This document shows positions 55,514 through 62,630 of a stretch of 64,000 nucleotides of DNA, one piece after another (within the stretch, counting starts at the first letter, position 1; every line of letters starts with the position of its first letter). The stretch is from positions 558,001 to 622,000 of the forward strand of contig JAHEXI010000001.1 in the NCBI GenBank assembly GCA_023252195.1, given 5' to 3'. The notes under the pieces are model-generated. The model was not told the origin of the DNA and searched no databases. It was given only the letters and a program-made list of their open reading frames with translations. The DNA is from Pseudonocardiales bacterium (GTDB lineage Bacteria; Actinomycetota; Actinomycetes; Mycobacteriales; Pseudonocardiaceae). The position numbers were made by a program, and so were the translations under genes.

Positions 55514-55729
55514 ATGACTGAGGAGATCCGGGCTGAGATGGTGGCCAACGTGTGGAGGATCGTGGTCGCCGAAGGCGACGCGGTGTCCGACGGTGACACG
55601 TTGGTGATCCTCGAGTCGATGAAGATGGAGATCCCGGTGCTGTCAGAGGTCGAAGGAACTGTCTCGAAATTGGCGGTCGCGGAGGGTGACGTCGTGCAAC
55701 AGGGCGACCTGATCGCCGTAGTCGAGTGA
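55514..55729 (+). CDS. Biotinyl-domain protein (TB7.3/Rv3221c-like)
   Basis: This 71-residue protein is a single biotinyl domain. The biotin-accepting Lys lies in VILESMKMEIPVLSE (MKM motif). The domain begins EIRAEMVANVWRIVVAEGDA and ends AVAEGDVVQQGDLIAVVE. It matches Rv3221c, which lies near sigH in M. tuberculosis. GGAGG precedes ATG 55514. It may act as free biotin carrier for the stand-alone carboxylase at 34693, but that pairing is an inference. A hairpin follows. Confidence 0.9.
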   Translation: MTEEIRAEMVANVWRIVVAEGDAVSDGDTLVILESMKMEIPVLSEVEGTVSKLAVAEGDVVQQGDLIAVVE

Positions 55730-55824
55730 CCTAACGTAACAACGGTCACTCGGCGAAGTGATTCAATTTGCGCGCCGTTAACGGCGGGGCGTCGTGTGAG
55801 AATGAGGTTAAGTGCCATCCTCAA

Positions 55825-55872
55825 CGACAAGCTGGCCCGGCGCCTGATTAAACGCGCCGGACCAGCTTGTCG
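55825..55872. terminator. 19-bp hairpin between biotinyl gene and whiB1
   Basis: Arms 55825-55843 and 55854-55872 pair over 19 bp with one mismatch and a 10-nt loop. The left arm reads CGACAAGCTGGCCCGGCGC. It separates two convergent genes and likely serves both. Confidence 0.8.
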
Positions 55873-55890
55873 GTTCGTACTACATGCGGA

Positions 55891-56145
55891 TCAGACGCCG
55901 TTACGGGCCCCGGTACGAGCGTTGCGCCGCTTCACGGCACGTCGCTCGTCCTCGCTCATACCGCCCCACACGCCGGCATCCTGCCCGGATGTGAGTGCCC
56001 AGCTAAGGCACTCAGCATTAACCGGGCAGCGACGGCAGACGGCCTTCGCCTCGGTGATCTGCAATAGAGCGGGGCCGCTGGTTCCCACGGGGAAGAACAG
56101 CTCGGGGTCCTCGTCTCGGCAGGCCGCGCGGTGGCGCCAGTCCAT
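55891..56145 (-). CDS. whiB1: WhiB1 iron-sulfur regulator
   Basis: This 84-residue essential-type WhiB protein reads MDWRHRAACRDEDPELFFPV, with its 4Fe-4S cysteines at C9, C37, C40 and C46. WALTSGQDAGVWGGMSEDER and the basic tail KRRNARTGARNGV follow. It is nearly identical in pattern to M. tuberculosis WhiB1 (Rv3219), a nitric-oxide-responsive protein that binds SigA. A GAGGAGC site lies 5 nt before ATG 56145. A CRP-type palindrome is about 71 bp upstream. The kinase gene found between the biotinyl gene and whiB1 in M. tuberculosis is absent here. Confidence 0.95.
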   Translation of the reverse strand: MDWRHRAACRDEDPELFFPVGTSGPALLQITEAKAVCRRCPVNAECLSWALTSGQDAGVWGGMSEDERRAVKRRNARTGARNGV

Positions 56146-56215
56146 GGTGCTTGCTCCTCGTCGATCGCGCTGGCGAACTCCGGTGTCCCAGCGCCGTCGT
56201 TAGTCTCTCATTGGC

Positions 56216-56233
56216 TTGTGAATGATTTCACAA
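56216..56233. promoter_or_regulatory. CRP-type operator upstream of whiB1
   Basis: TTGTGA-ATGATT-TCACAA is a perfect inverted repeat matching the CRP/Cmr consensus TGTGA-N6-TCACA. It lies 71 bp upstream of the whiB1 start codon. In M. tuberculosis whiB1 is controlled by the cAMP receptor protein (known), so conserved cAMP control is likely. The rest of 56146-56648 shows no gene; it holds this site and presumed promoters of whiB1 and the next gene. Confidence 0.75.
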
Positions 56234-56648
56234 TCACCCGCGATGTCAAGAGCTATCGACGGGACCAGTTGGTCAGTTCACCCGACAGGGTGCCCAGCCA
56301 GCTGAACTGTTAACCGCATGTGAAACCGATTCTACAAGCGCTATTCGGGCGTAGCTGTGCGTCACGGTTGCTTGATCACGACTGCCCGCTCCGCTCGCTC
56401 ACCGCGATAGGATCATCGCGGTGAGCCCAAGGAACCCATCAACCCGGATGGCTGGTGGACTTCTCAGCAGCTAGCTCTATGGGTCTTAACGACAGCGGCC
56501 GCCAGAACGTTTCGGACCAGTTTTCGCGCCCGCTCGGCGTGTCCCTTGACAGCGCGGCCATCGTGGCCGCGACACCATGGGGGCAGCGCGGAGGCGGCGG
56601 TTAATCTGCAGTGGTGATCGCCGAAGTAGTCGTCCGCGGTGGGGCGGC

Positions 56649-57044
56649 GTGAACACCGCCGCGCCTGGTCCGATACGCGTGGCCGGAGTGCTGGTGGGCC
56701 TACAGGGTTTAGCTGGCGTCGTGTTCGCAGCCTGGTTGCTCGTCGAGGCGGTGCGCGCAACCAGCGGTCCGGTGCCGGTTGGGGCCACCGCGGCTTGGCT
56801 GGCGAGCTTCGGGATCCTGTTGCTCATCGTTGGCGTGAATCTGGTGCGGGGCCGCCACGGTGCTCGAAGTCCGGCTGTCGTCGCTCAGCTTCTACTGCTC
56901 GGTGTTTGCTGGTACGCCGCGGGCCCGTCATCCCAGCCTGCCTATGGCGTGGCGGCTGCGGTGTTCTGTGTGGGCGTGCTGGTGCTGCTGTTCTGCCCGG
57001 CTGCACTGCGCTGGGCCGCTGGCAGACGTCGCGAGTTCAGTTGA
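56649..57044 (+). CDS. Small four-helix membrane protein
   Basis: This 131-residue hydrophobic protein has about four transmembrane segments: VAGVLVGLQGLAGVVFAAWL, AWLASFGILLLIVGVNLV, AQLLLLGVCWYAA and VAAAVFCVGVLVLLFC. A basic tail follows (RRREFS). It resembles the integral membrane protein near whiB1 in mycobacteria (Rv3217c region), recalled only. GTG 56649 is the start before the first helix. Function unknown. Its last 8 bases overlap the minus-strand SirB1-like gene. Confidence 0.7.
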   Translation: MNTAAPGPIRVAGVLVGLQGLAGVVFAAWLLVEAVRATSGPVPVGATAAWLASFGILLLIVGVNLVRGRHGARSPAVVAQLLLLGVCWYAAGPSSQPAYGVAAAVFCVGVLVLLFCPAALRWAAGRRREFS

Positions 57045-57840
57045 GCTGCGCTCGCAAGCCCCGTGCGGTGGATTCGAGAAGCTCTGCGTGCTGTGGGAAC
57101 TTGGCGATCCGCGATTCGAGGAATTTGGCGCCGTCGAGGAAGCGGCCCTGCCGGCCGAGCGTCTGGCCCAACTCGAGGAGCTCTTGGGCTCCCACCCCGG
57201 GCAGCGCCAGGCGCATCCGCAGTACCCATTCGAGGTCGGCGGCGCGTCCCAGGCCCCGGTAGACCGTCCGCAGGTTCTCCAGGATGCGTGCGAAGATCGC
57301 TCTCCGGGGCGCCGTAGTCAGCAGGTGCCGACCGAACGGGACGTCGGGACCGGCCTGGTTGGCGGTGCGGAACAGTGCCTCGCAACTGGGCAGGTCAAGC
57401 AGGGCGCCGCCATCGAAGGCGTCGAGGTAATGGTCGGTGGCCATCGGCCGGACGAGGAAATGACCGGGCATGCTGATGCCCTCCAGTGACACCCCGGCAC
57501 GGCGTCCCACTTCGAGGCAGACGACTGACAACGTGATCGGGATCCCGAGCTTGCGGTCGAGCACCTGATGTAGCAGAGAGTTGCGAGGGTCGTAGTAATT
57601 CGTGGTGTTGCCGGCGAAGGCCTCTTCGATGAACAACCGGTGGATGAGCGTTTCGAGCGAGTCGATCCCCTGGGCCAGCCGATCCAGTTCGCGAAGCCAG
57701 GTGCCGGCATCGAGGTCGGGTTCCGCACCGGCGGCGATCGCGAGCGCGCCGACATCCAGCTCGGGCCCAGGCCCGCGCCCGGCCAACAAGGCGATGAAGT
57801 GCTCGGCTGCGTCCACGGTGTAGCTGATACTACTGTTCAC
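57037..57840 (-). CDS. SirB1-like transglutaminase/TPR protein
   Basis: This 267-residue protein of the SirB1 family has a transglutaminase-like core: NYYDPRNSLLHQVLDRKLGI, PITLSVVCLEVGRRAGVSLE, GISMPGHFLVRP (His), YLDAFDGGALL (Asp). Near the C-terminus are TPR-like helices (ILENLRTVYRGLGRAADLEW). The expected catalytic Cys appears in VVCLEVG. The family is widespread but its biochemical role is unclear. GTG 57840 (VNSSISYTVDAAEHF) is chosen; the open frame to 58095 overlaps sodN. It follows sodN on the same strand, separated by a hairpin. Confidence 0.8.
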   Translation of the reverse strand: MNSSISYTVDAAEHFIALLAGRGPGPELDVGALAIAAGAEPDLDAGTWLRELDRLAQGIDSLETLIHRLFIEEAFAGNTTNYYDPRNSLLHQVLDRKLGIPITLSVVCLEVGRRAGVSLEGISMPGHFLVRPMATDHYLDAFDGGALLDLPSCEALFRTANQAGPDVPFGRHLLTTAPRRAIFARILENLRTVYRGLGRAADLEWVLRMRLALPGVGAQELLELGQTLGRQGRFLDGAKFLESRIAKFPQHAELLESTARGLRAQLN

Positions 57841-57850
57841 CGGCGTGACG

Positions 57851-57890
57851 CGATGCTGACCAGCGACAAGAATTCCGCTGGCCAGCATCG
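57851..57890. terminator. 15-bp hairpin after sodN
   Basis: Arms 57851-57865 (CGATGCTGACCAGCG) and 57876-57890 pair over 15 bp with one mismatch and a 10-nt loop. It lies just after the sodN stop and before the SirB1-like start on the minus strand. A sodN terminator is likely. Confidence 0.7.
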
Positions 57891-57905
57891 TCGTCCGGGC
57901 CGCGA

Positions 57906-58319
57906 TCAGGAGGCCTGCTTGGTCTCCCAGAAGATCTTGTCGATTTCCGCGATGTAGTCCAGCAGCTCTTGGCCGGTTTTGGGATCGGTCGAGCCCTTGG
58001 TACCCGATGCACCCGCAGCCTTGGTGGCCTTGTTGAACAGCTCGTGCAGCTGTGGGTACTTCTCGAAGTGTGGCGGCTTGAAGTAGTCGGTCCACAGCAC
58101 CCAGAGATGGTGCTTGACCAGGTCGCTGCGCTGCTCCTTGATCTCGATGGCGCGCGAGCGGAACTCCGGGTCCACGTTGGACTGGTACTTCTCCTGGATC
58201 CCCTTCACCGACTCGGCTTCGATCCGGGCCTGCGCCGGGTCATATACGCCGCACGGGAGGTCGCAGTGCGCAGTAACCTCCATGCGGGGGCGGTGCAGAA
58301 TGCGCGACGACAGTCGCAT
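57906..58319 (-). CDS. sodN: Nickel superoxide dismutase SodN
   Basis: This enzyme dismutes superoxide with a nickel centre. The 137-residue precursor has the nickel hook HCDLPCGVYD with H18, C19 and C23. The preceding 17 residues (MRLSSRILHRPRMEVTA) are a propeptide removed to free the His N-terminus. The helical body (ARIEAESVKGIQEKY, KHHLWVLWTDYFKPPHFEKY, ELLDYIAEIDKIFW) is complete. GGGAGGA lies just before ATG 58319. It is divergent from its maturation protease gene. In many actinobacteria nickel controls it through Nur; the operator is not identified here. Confidence 0.94.
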   Translation of the reverse strand: MRLSSRILHRPRMEVTAHCDLPCGVYDPAQARIEAESVKGIQEKYQSNVDPEFRSRAIEIKEQRSDLVKHHLWVLWTDYFKPPHFEKYPQLHELFNKATKAAGASGTKGSTDPKTGQELLDYIAEIDKIFWETKQAS

Positions 58320-58353
58320 CGTTCCTCCCTGACAATGTGGTGTTTTGACGTCA

Positions 58354-58369
58354 CGCGATCTTACTCGCG
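58354..58369. promoter_or_regulatory. Inverted repeat in the sodN/sodX promoter gap
   Basis: CGCGA-TCTTAC-TCGCG is a 5-6-5 inverted repeat in the 85-bp space between sodN and sodX. On the sodN strand it contains TAAGAT, which could be a -10 element. It might be a repressor site, but the match is short. Confidence 0.3.
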
Positions 58370-58404
58370 ACTGGAGTGCCGAGCATCCCGGATGGTGATC
58401 TTTC

Positions 58405-58764
58405 GTGCGGATAGGTCGCAACGTCGCCGGGTGGCCGTGGCGGCGTGCTGTGGTACGCGGGCCTTCGATGTCTCCGACGCTGTCAGATGGCGACGTACTG
58501 CTGGTCAGTCTGCGAGCCCGGCCACGCCCTGGCGCGGTGGTCCTGGTCGGGTGGTCGCAGCGCCCCGACCAGTTGTCGGTCAAGCGGGCAATAGGCCGCC
58601 ACGGTGACGGCTGGTGGGTCCTAGGCGACAACCCCGCCGCGTCCACCGACTCCCGCCAGCTAGGTACCGCAACCCCGATAGCCGTCGTCCTAGCCCGCCT
58701 ATCGCCGCATCCCCGCATTCAGCGGGCTCAGCGGGGTGACAAGCACCCGTATAACCCCGCTTAG
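58405..58764 (+). CDS. sodX: Ni-SOD maturation protease SodX (S26 family)
   Basis: This 119-residue signal-peptidase-like protease removes the SodN propeptide. The Ser-Lys dyad is seen as S21 (VVRGPSMSPTLSDGD) and K60 (DQLSVKRAIG). The S26 box GWWVLGDNPAASTDSR follows. There is no N-terminal membrane anchor, in line with SodX rather than LepB. It is divergent from sodN with an 85-bp shared promoter region. The last codons and stop lie in a long terminator stem shared with rmlC. Confidence 0.9.
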   Translation: MRIGRNVAGWPWRRAVVRGPSMSPTLSDGDVLLVSLRARPRPGAVVLVGWSQRPDQLSVKRAIGRHGDGWWVLGDNPAASTDSRQLGTATPIAVVLARLSPHPRIQRAQRGDKHPYNPA

Positions 58765-58779
58765 CCCGCTGAATGCGGG
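58712..58779. terminator. 26-bp hairpin overlapping ends of sodX and rmlC
   Basis: Arms 58712-58737 and 58754-58779 pair over 26 bp with one mismatch and a 16-nt loop. The stops of sodX (TAG 58762-58764) and rmlC (58761-58763, minus) overlap on TTAG within the right arm. The stem thus doubles as coding sequence for both protein ends. Confidence 0.85.
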
Positions 58780-59375
58780 ACAGCGGCGCGAAGCTCCGCG
58801 TAGCGGGTCTGACAGTCCCGCCAGGTGGGGAGGATGGCGGCGGCTTCGGCGAGGGTGGGGGCTGTGCGGTCTTTGTCGGAGAGGATCAGGTCTTGGTCGG
58901 TGGGCCAGGGTAGGCCTAGGGCCGGATCCAGCGGGTGCACGGTGTGTTCTGCGGCGGGGTTGTACCCAGTGGAGCACAGGTACGTCATGACGGTGTCATC
59001 GGTCAGCGCGATGAACGCGTGCCCGAGGCCCTCGGGTAGGTACACCGCGCGGGCGGTCGCGGTGTCCAGCAGCACCGACTCCCAGCGGCCGAAGGTGGGG
59101 GAGTCAACCCGGACATCGATCGCGACGTCCAGCAGCGCACCCCGGGAGCAGTGCACGTACTTCGCTTGGCCGGGTGGCACGTCGGAGAAATGCACCCCGC
59201 GGATCACGCCGCGGCGGGAGACGCTGTGGTTGGACTGCGCCACATGCAGCCGGTGCCCCGTGGCGTCGAGGAACGCGCCTTCGTGGAACGGGGCGAGGAA
59301 CTGGCCCCGCGCGTCGGGGTAGACCTTCGGAGTGAACTCGACCACTCCGGGGATCGTCAGCTCACGGAACTGCAC
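58761..59375 (-). CDS. rmlC: dTDP-4-dehydrorhamnose 3,5-epimerase RmlC
   Basis: This enzyme converts dTDP-4-keto-6-deoxyglucose to dTDP-4-keto-rhamnose, the third rhamnose step. The 204-residue cupin has QFRELTIPGVVEFTPKVYPD, RGVIRGVHFSDVPPGQAKYV (catalytic His), YLPEGLGHAFIALTDDT and YLCSTGYNPAAEHTVHPLDP (active Tyr region). GTG 59375 is chosen over the frame to 59468. It is 57 kb from rmlB-rmlD; rmlA is not in the window. The 59376-59622 gap to the divergent gene holds a GTTCAC-N6-GTGAAC repeat (59531-59548). Confidence 0.93.
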   Translation of the reverse strand: MQFRELTIPGVVEFTPKVYPDARGQFLAPFHEGAFLDATGHRLHVAQSNHSVSRRGVIRGVHFSDVPPGQAKYVHCSRGALLDVAIDVRVDSPTFGRWESVLLDTATARAVYLPEGLGHAFIALTDDTVMTYLCSTGYNPAAEHTVHPLDPALGLPWPTDQDLILSDKDRTAPTLAEAAAILPTWRDCQTRYAELRAAVPHSAG

Positions 59376-59622
59376 GGTGCTCGAGCCTAGCCAGGGCTCC
59401 ACGCTAGCTAGCGGTCTGGCGGCACAAAGCGACTTTAGGCACCTGATGTGGTGACAATCTAGATCCACTTCGGCGGAAGTTGTCCCTCAACTGTCACAGC
59501 CGGTTGCACAAGGCGCATAACCAATCGGCAGTTCACGCGTTGGTGAACTCGACAGGGTTGTGACACCTCGTTGCCAGCACCGGAGCGTTTGGCCGCGGTT
59601 GGCGAGACGGGAAGGTGGTGCC

Positions 59623-62529
59623 GTGGCCGAGCGCGCTGAGCGGGTCGAGTTCGTGCCCTTGTCGCTGGACCCTGCTGAGGTGTCATGGGTGGCGCCGGGC
59701 CGCTCCCTTGCGGCGTTCCGGGCGGGCCGGTCGGTGTCGCTGCCGTCAACCCAGGCGGCGTCGATTCCGCTCGCGCAGTACTCAGCGCCGCCGAGCCCGT
59801 TGTCCCAGATCACCTTGCCGCAGTCGGCTGCGCTGGTCTGTGAAGGTGGCGTGGTCGTGCAGGCCAACCAGGCCGCGGTCCAGCTCGCCGGTAGGTGGTT
59901 CCCCGATTCGCTGACCGGCCTCCCGTTGCATCGCCTGCTCAGGGGACCAGATGGCGGCAGTGCCAAAGACACCGACGCCGAGCTGATCGGACCGGACGGG
60001 CGTGCGGTACCGGTGCGGGTGACGCGTTGGACGGTGCCGGGCACGGATCTGCTGATGGTGTTCTTAGTCGACGTCTCCGACCTGTGCTCGGCCCGTCATG
60101 CCGTGGGTACCGGCGAGCTTGCCCAGGAACACTCCGGACTGCTCGAGGCGCAGCGGATCGCTCAGGTCGGCAGCTTCACCTGGGACTGGCTGAGTAACGA
60201 GATCACTTACAGCCCGGGCCTGGTGGAGCTGTTCGCCGGGCACTGCATCGACGCCGCCGACCCGTTTTGTCACATCCATCCGGAGGATCTGCCCGATCTG
60301 CTCCGGCGGGTGCATGAGATGGCTTCCGACCGCGATTCGGGCATTCTGGAGCTGGAGTTCCGCGGTCTGCCCGAGCACGGTGACAATTACTACCTGTGCC
60401 GCCTGCGAGCCGAGCGTTCGACAAGTGGGGAGGTCCTGCGGCTGGTAGGCACCATGCAGGACGTCACTGCGACTCGAGCAGTGGAGCGGGCGCTGCGTGC
60501 GGAGCAGCATCGGCTGGCACAAGCGCAGCGGGTGGCCCGGATCGGTACCTGGGAGTGGGACCCCGGCTGCGACCGGCTGGTCTGGTCGGACATGATGCAG
60601 GACCTCTACGGAGTGGCCGTCCGGCAGACCACGTACCAGACCTTCCTTTCCCTGGTCCATCCTGATGACCGGGAGTGGGTCGACGAGCTCTGGCGGCAGC
60701 TGGTAGTCGACCAGTTGCCAGTGGAATGCGAGCACCGGGTGCTCCGACCCGACGGGACGGTTCGCACCGTCCGCTGCCATGGCGCGGCCGTCCCGGACGC
60801 CTCCGGGTCTGCGCGCCTGCTCGGCACCGTGCAGGACGTCACCGAGCAGCGGGCTGCTGAGACCCGGATGATGCGTTCTAGCCAGCGCTTCGCCGACCTG
60901 GTGGCGATCGCACCAGTCGGCATTGGGATCTTCGATGACAACGACCGGATCGTCGACGCCAACGAAGCGCTGTGCAAACTGTTGGGCTACGACCTGGAGA
61001 CGCTTCGCGGGATGAGCTCCGAGGCGCTCGCGCACCCCGACGATCGGGCCGACCGGTTGCGCACCCTGCGCGCCCAGCATGGAGCCGGGTCCTACACGGT
61101 GCCGCAGCGGATGCTGCTGCGGGCCGACGGTGATCCGGTGTACTGCGAGCTCAACGTCTCGGCATCGGTGCAGGACGACGGCCAGCGATTCCTGCTGGTG
61201 ATGTTCACCGACATCACCGACCGGCGCCGGGTGGCCGCGTCGCTGAGCTACCGTGCGACGCACGACGAACTCACCGGCCTGCCCAATCGGGCTGCGATCA
61301 CCGACACCCTGACCGAGATGCTGGCCTGTGGCGACCGCGATATCGCGGTGCTGTTCTGCGACATCGACAACTTCAAGCGGGTCAACGACGCGCTCGGCCA
61401 TGATGCTGGTGACGAGCTGTTGGTCGCGCTGGCGCGGTGGCTGCAGGACGGGTTACCGCCGGGTTGCACCGCCGGCCGGCTGTCCGGCGACGTTTTCGTG
61501 GTGATCAGCTCCGACGTCGCCGCCCAGGGCGGCATCAGCTCGCTCGTCGCCACGGTCTCGGGGTTGTTGCGGACCGCGACCCCGCTGCGCGGCCAGGTGA
61601 TCCGGGTTTCGACCGCGATTGGAGTGGCTGTGCCGGACGCCTCGACTCGCAGCGCGCAGGACTTGATGCGCTTCGCCGACGCGGCCATGTTCGAGGCGAA
61701 GCGGACCGACACCGGGCATTTCGCGATGGCCGACCCGGCGCTGATCGAGTCAGCCGATCAGCAGGTGGAGCTGGAGTGTCAGCTTCGGGAGGCGATCGCT
61801 CGCGACGAACTACAGTTGCACTACCAGCCGGTGGTCAATCCGGACGGCGTGATTGTCTCCGCGGAGGCGCTGATCCGCTGGCAGCACCCGGAACGTGGAA
61901 TGCTCAGCCCAGCCGTGTTCTTACCAGTGGCCGAGCGCGGCGGTCTGATGCGTGAGCTCGACCGGTGGGTGCTGCGGACTGCCCTGCGGGAGGCGCGGGG
62001 CTGGGTGGCATGGGATGGTCGCCCGGTTGCCGTCGCGGTCAACCTTGCCGATCCCGGTGATTCCGACTTCGTGGCGACTGTTGCGACCGCGGTGGCCGAG
62101 AGCGAGCTGCCCTGGGACCGGCTGGTGCTGGAATTGGTGGAAACCGTTTTGGTCGACCTGCCGGGCGCTACTCGCCAGGTGATGGCTGAACTAGTCGAGC
62201 GAGGGGCGCGGTTCGCGGTCGACGACTTCGGTACCGGGTATTCTTCGCTGGCGCGGCTGAAGGAGCTGCCCGCGCAGATCGTCAAGCTCGACGGCCGATT
62301 CATTTCGGGGGTATGCGACGACCAGCAGGACTTCGCAGTGGTCCGCGCGGTGGTCGACATGGCCCGCGCGATGGGTCGCGTCTGTGTCGCCGAGTGTGTC
62401 GAGACCGCCGACCAGTTCCAGGTGCTCCGGGACCTAGGCGTGGATGCCTACCAAGGCTGGCTATTCTCCCGCGCCCTCCCCGCACCCGATTTCCGTGCCC
62501 TCCTCATGCGCGGCCCCCTACTTCCCTAG
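59623..62529 (+). CDS. PAS-PAS-PAS-PAS-GGDEF-EAL protein
   Basis: This 968-residue cyclic-di-GMP signalling protein has four PAS-type sensor segments from about residues 60, 175, 300 and 420. For example, AQRIAQVGSFTWDW and AQRVARIGTWEWDP repeat the same motif. A GGDEF domain (about 540-700) and an EAL domain (about 725-965) follow. The GGDEF signature is degenerate: GRLSGDVFVV replaces GGDEF near residue 620. The EAL domain keeps AEALIRWQHPE, ELVETVL, DDFGTGYSSLARL and IVKLDG. It is probably a phosphodiesterase with an inactive cyclase. No transmembrane helix is seen. GTG 59623 follows a GAAGGTGG site. Confidence 0.88.
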   Translation: MAERAERVEFVPLSLDPAEVSWVAPGRSLAAFRAGRSVSLPSTQAASIPLAQYSAPPSPLSQITLPQSAALVCEGGVVVQANQAAVQLAGRWFPDSLTGLPLHRLLRGPDGGSAKDTDAELIGPDGRAVPVRVTRWTVPGTDLLMVFLVDVSDLCSARHAVGTGELAQEHSGLLEAQRIAQVGSFTWDWLSNEITYSPGLVELFAGHCIDAADPFCHIHPEDLPDLLRRVHEMASDRDSGILELEFRGLPEHGDNYYLCRLRAERSTSGEVLRLVGTMQDVTATRAVERALRAEQHRLAQAQRVARIGTWEWDPGCDRLVWSDMMQDLYGVAVRQTTYQTFLSLVHPDDREWVDELWRQLVVDQLPVECEHRVLRPDGTVRTVRCHGAAVPDASGSARLLGTVQDVTEQRAAETRMMRSSQRFADLVAIAPVGIGIFDDNDRIVDANEALCKLLGYDLETLRGMSSEALAHPDDRADRLRTLRAQHGAGSYTVPQRMLLRADGDPVYCELNVSASVQDDGQRFLLVMFTDITDRRRVAASLSYRATHDELTGLPNRAAITDTLTEMLACGDRDIAVLFCDIDNFKRVNDALGHDAGDELLVALARWLQDGLPPGCTAGRLSGDVFVVISSDVAAQGGISSLVATVSGLLRTATPLRGQVIRVSTAIGVAVPDASTRSAQDLMRFADAAMFEAKRTDTGHFAMADPALIESADQQVELECQLREAIARDELQLHYQPVVNPDGVIVSAEALIRWQHPERGMLSPAVFLPVAERGGLMRELDRWVLRTALREARGWVAWDGRPVAVAVNLADPGDSDFVATVATAVAESELPWDRLVLELVETVLVDLPGATRQVMAELVERGARFAVDDFGTGYSSLARLKELPAQIVKLDGRFISGVCDDQQDFAVVRAVVDMARAMGRVCVAECVETADQFQVLRDLGVDAYQGWLFSRALPAPDFRALLMRGPLLP

Positions 62530-62555
62530 CCCACACTCGCCAGCCCCATCTCGAT

Positions 62556-62625
62556 AGCCCTGACATGGAGACATATCGGGACTATCGGACCCGGTTTTGC
62601 CCCGATATGTCTCCATGTCGGGGCT
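62556..62625. terminator. 25-bp hairpin between convergent genes
   Basis: Arms 62556-62580 and 62601-62625 pair over 25 bp with one G-U pair and a 20-nt loop. The pairing core is GACATGGAGACATATCGGG. It sits between the ends of the GGDEF-EAL gene (+) and the MFS gene (-). Confidence 0.8.
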
Positions 62626-62630
62626 GACTG

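Noticed and set aside
59531-59556. GTTCAC-N6-GTGAAC repeat and GTGAACTCGACAG, resembling the 1870 hairpin
   Set aside because: The stem is only 6 bp and the similarity is short. It was noted in the rmlC entry as a possible operator but not called.
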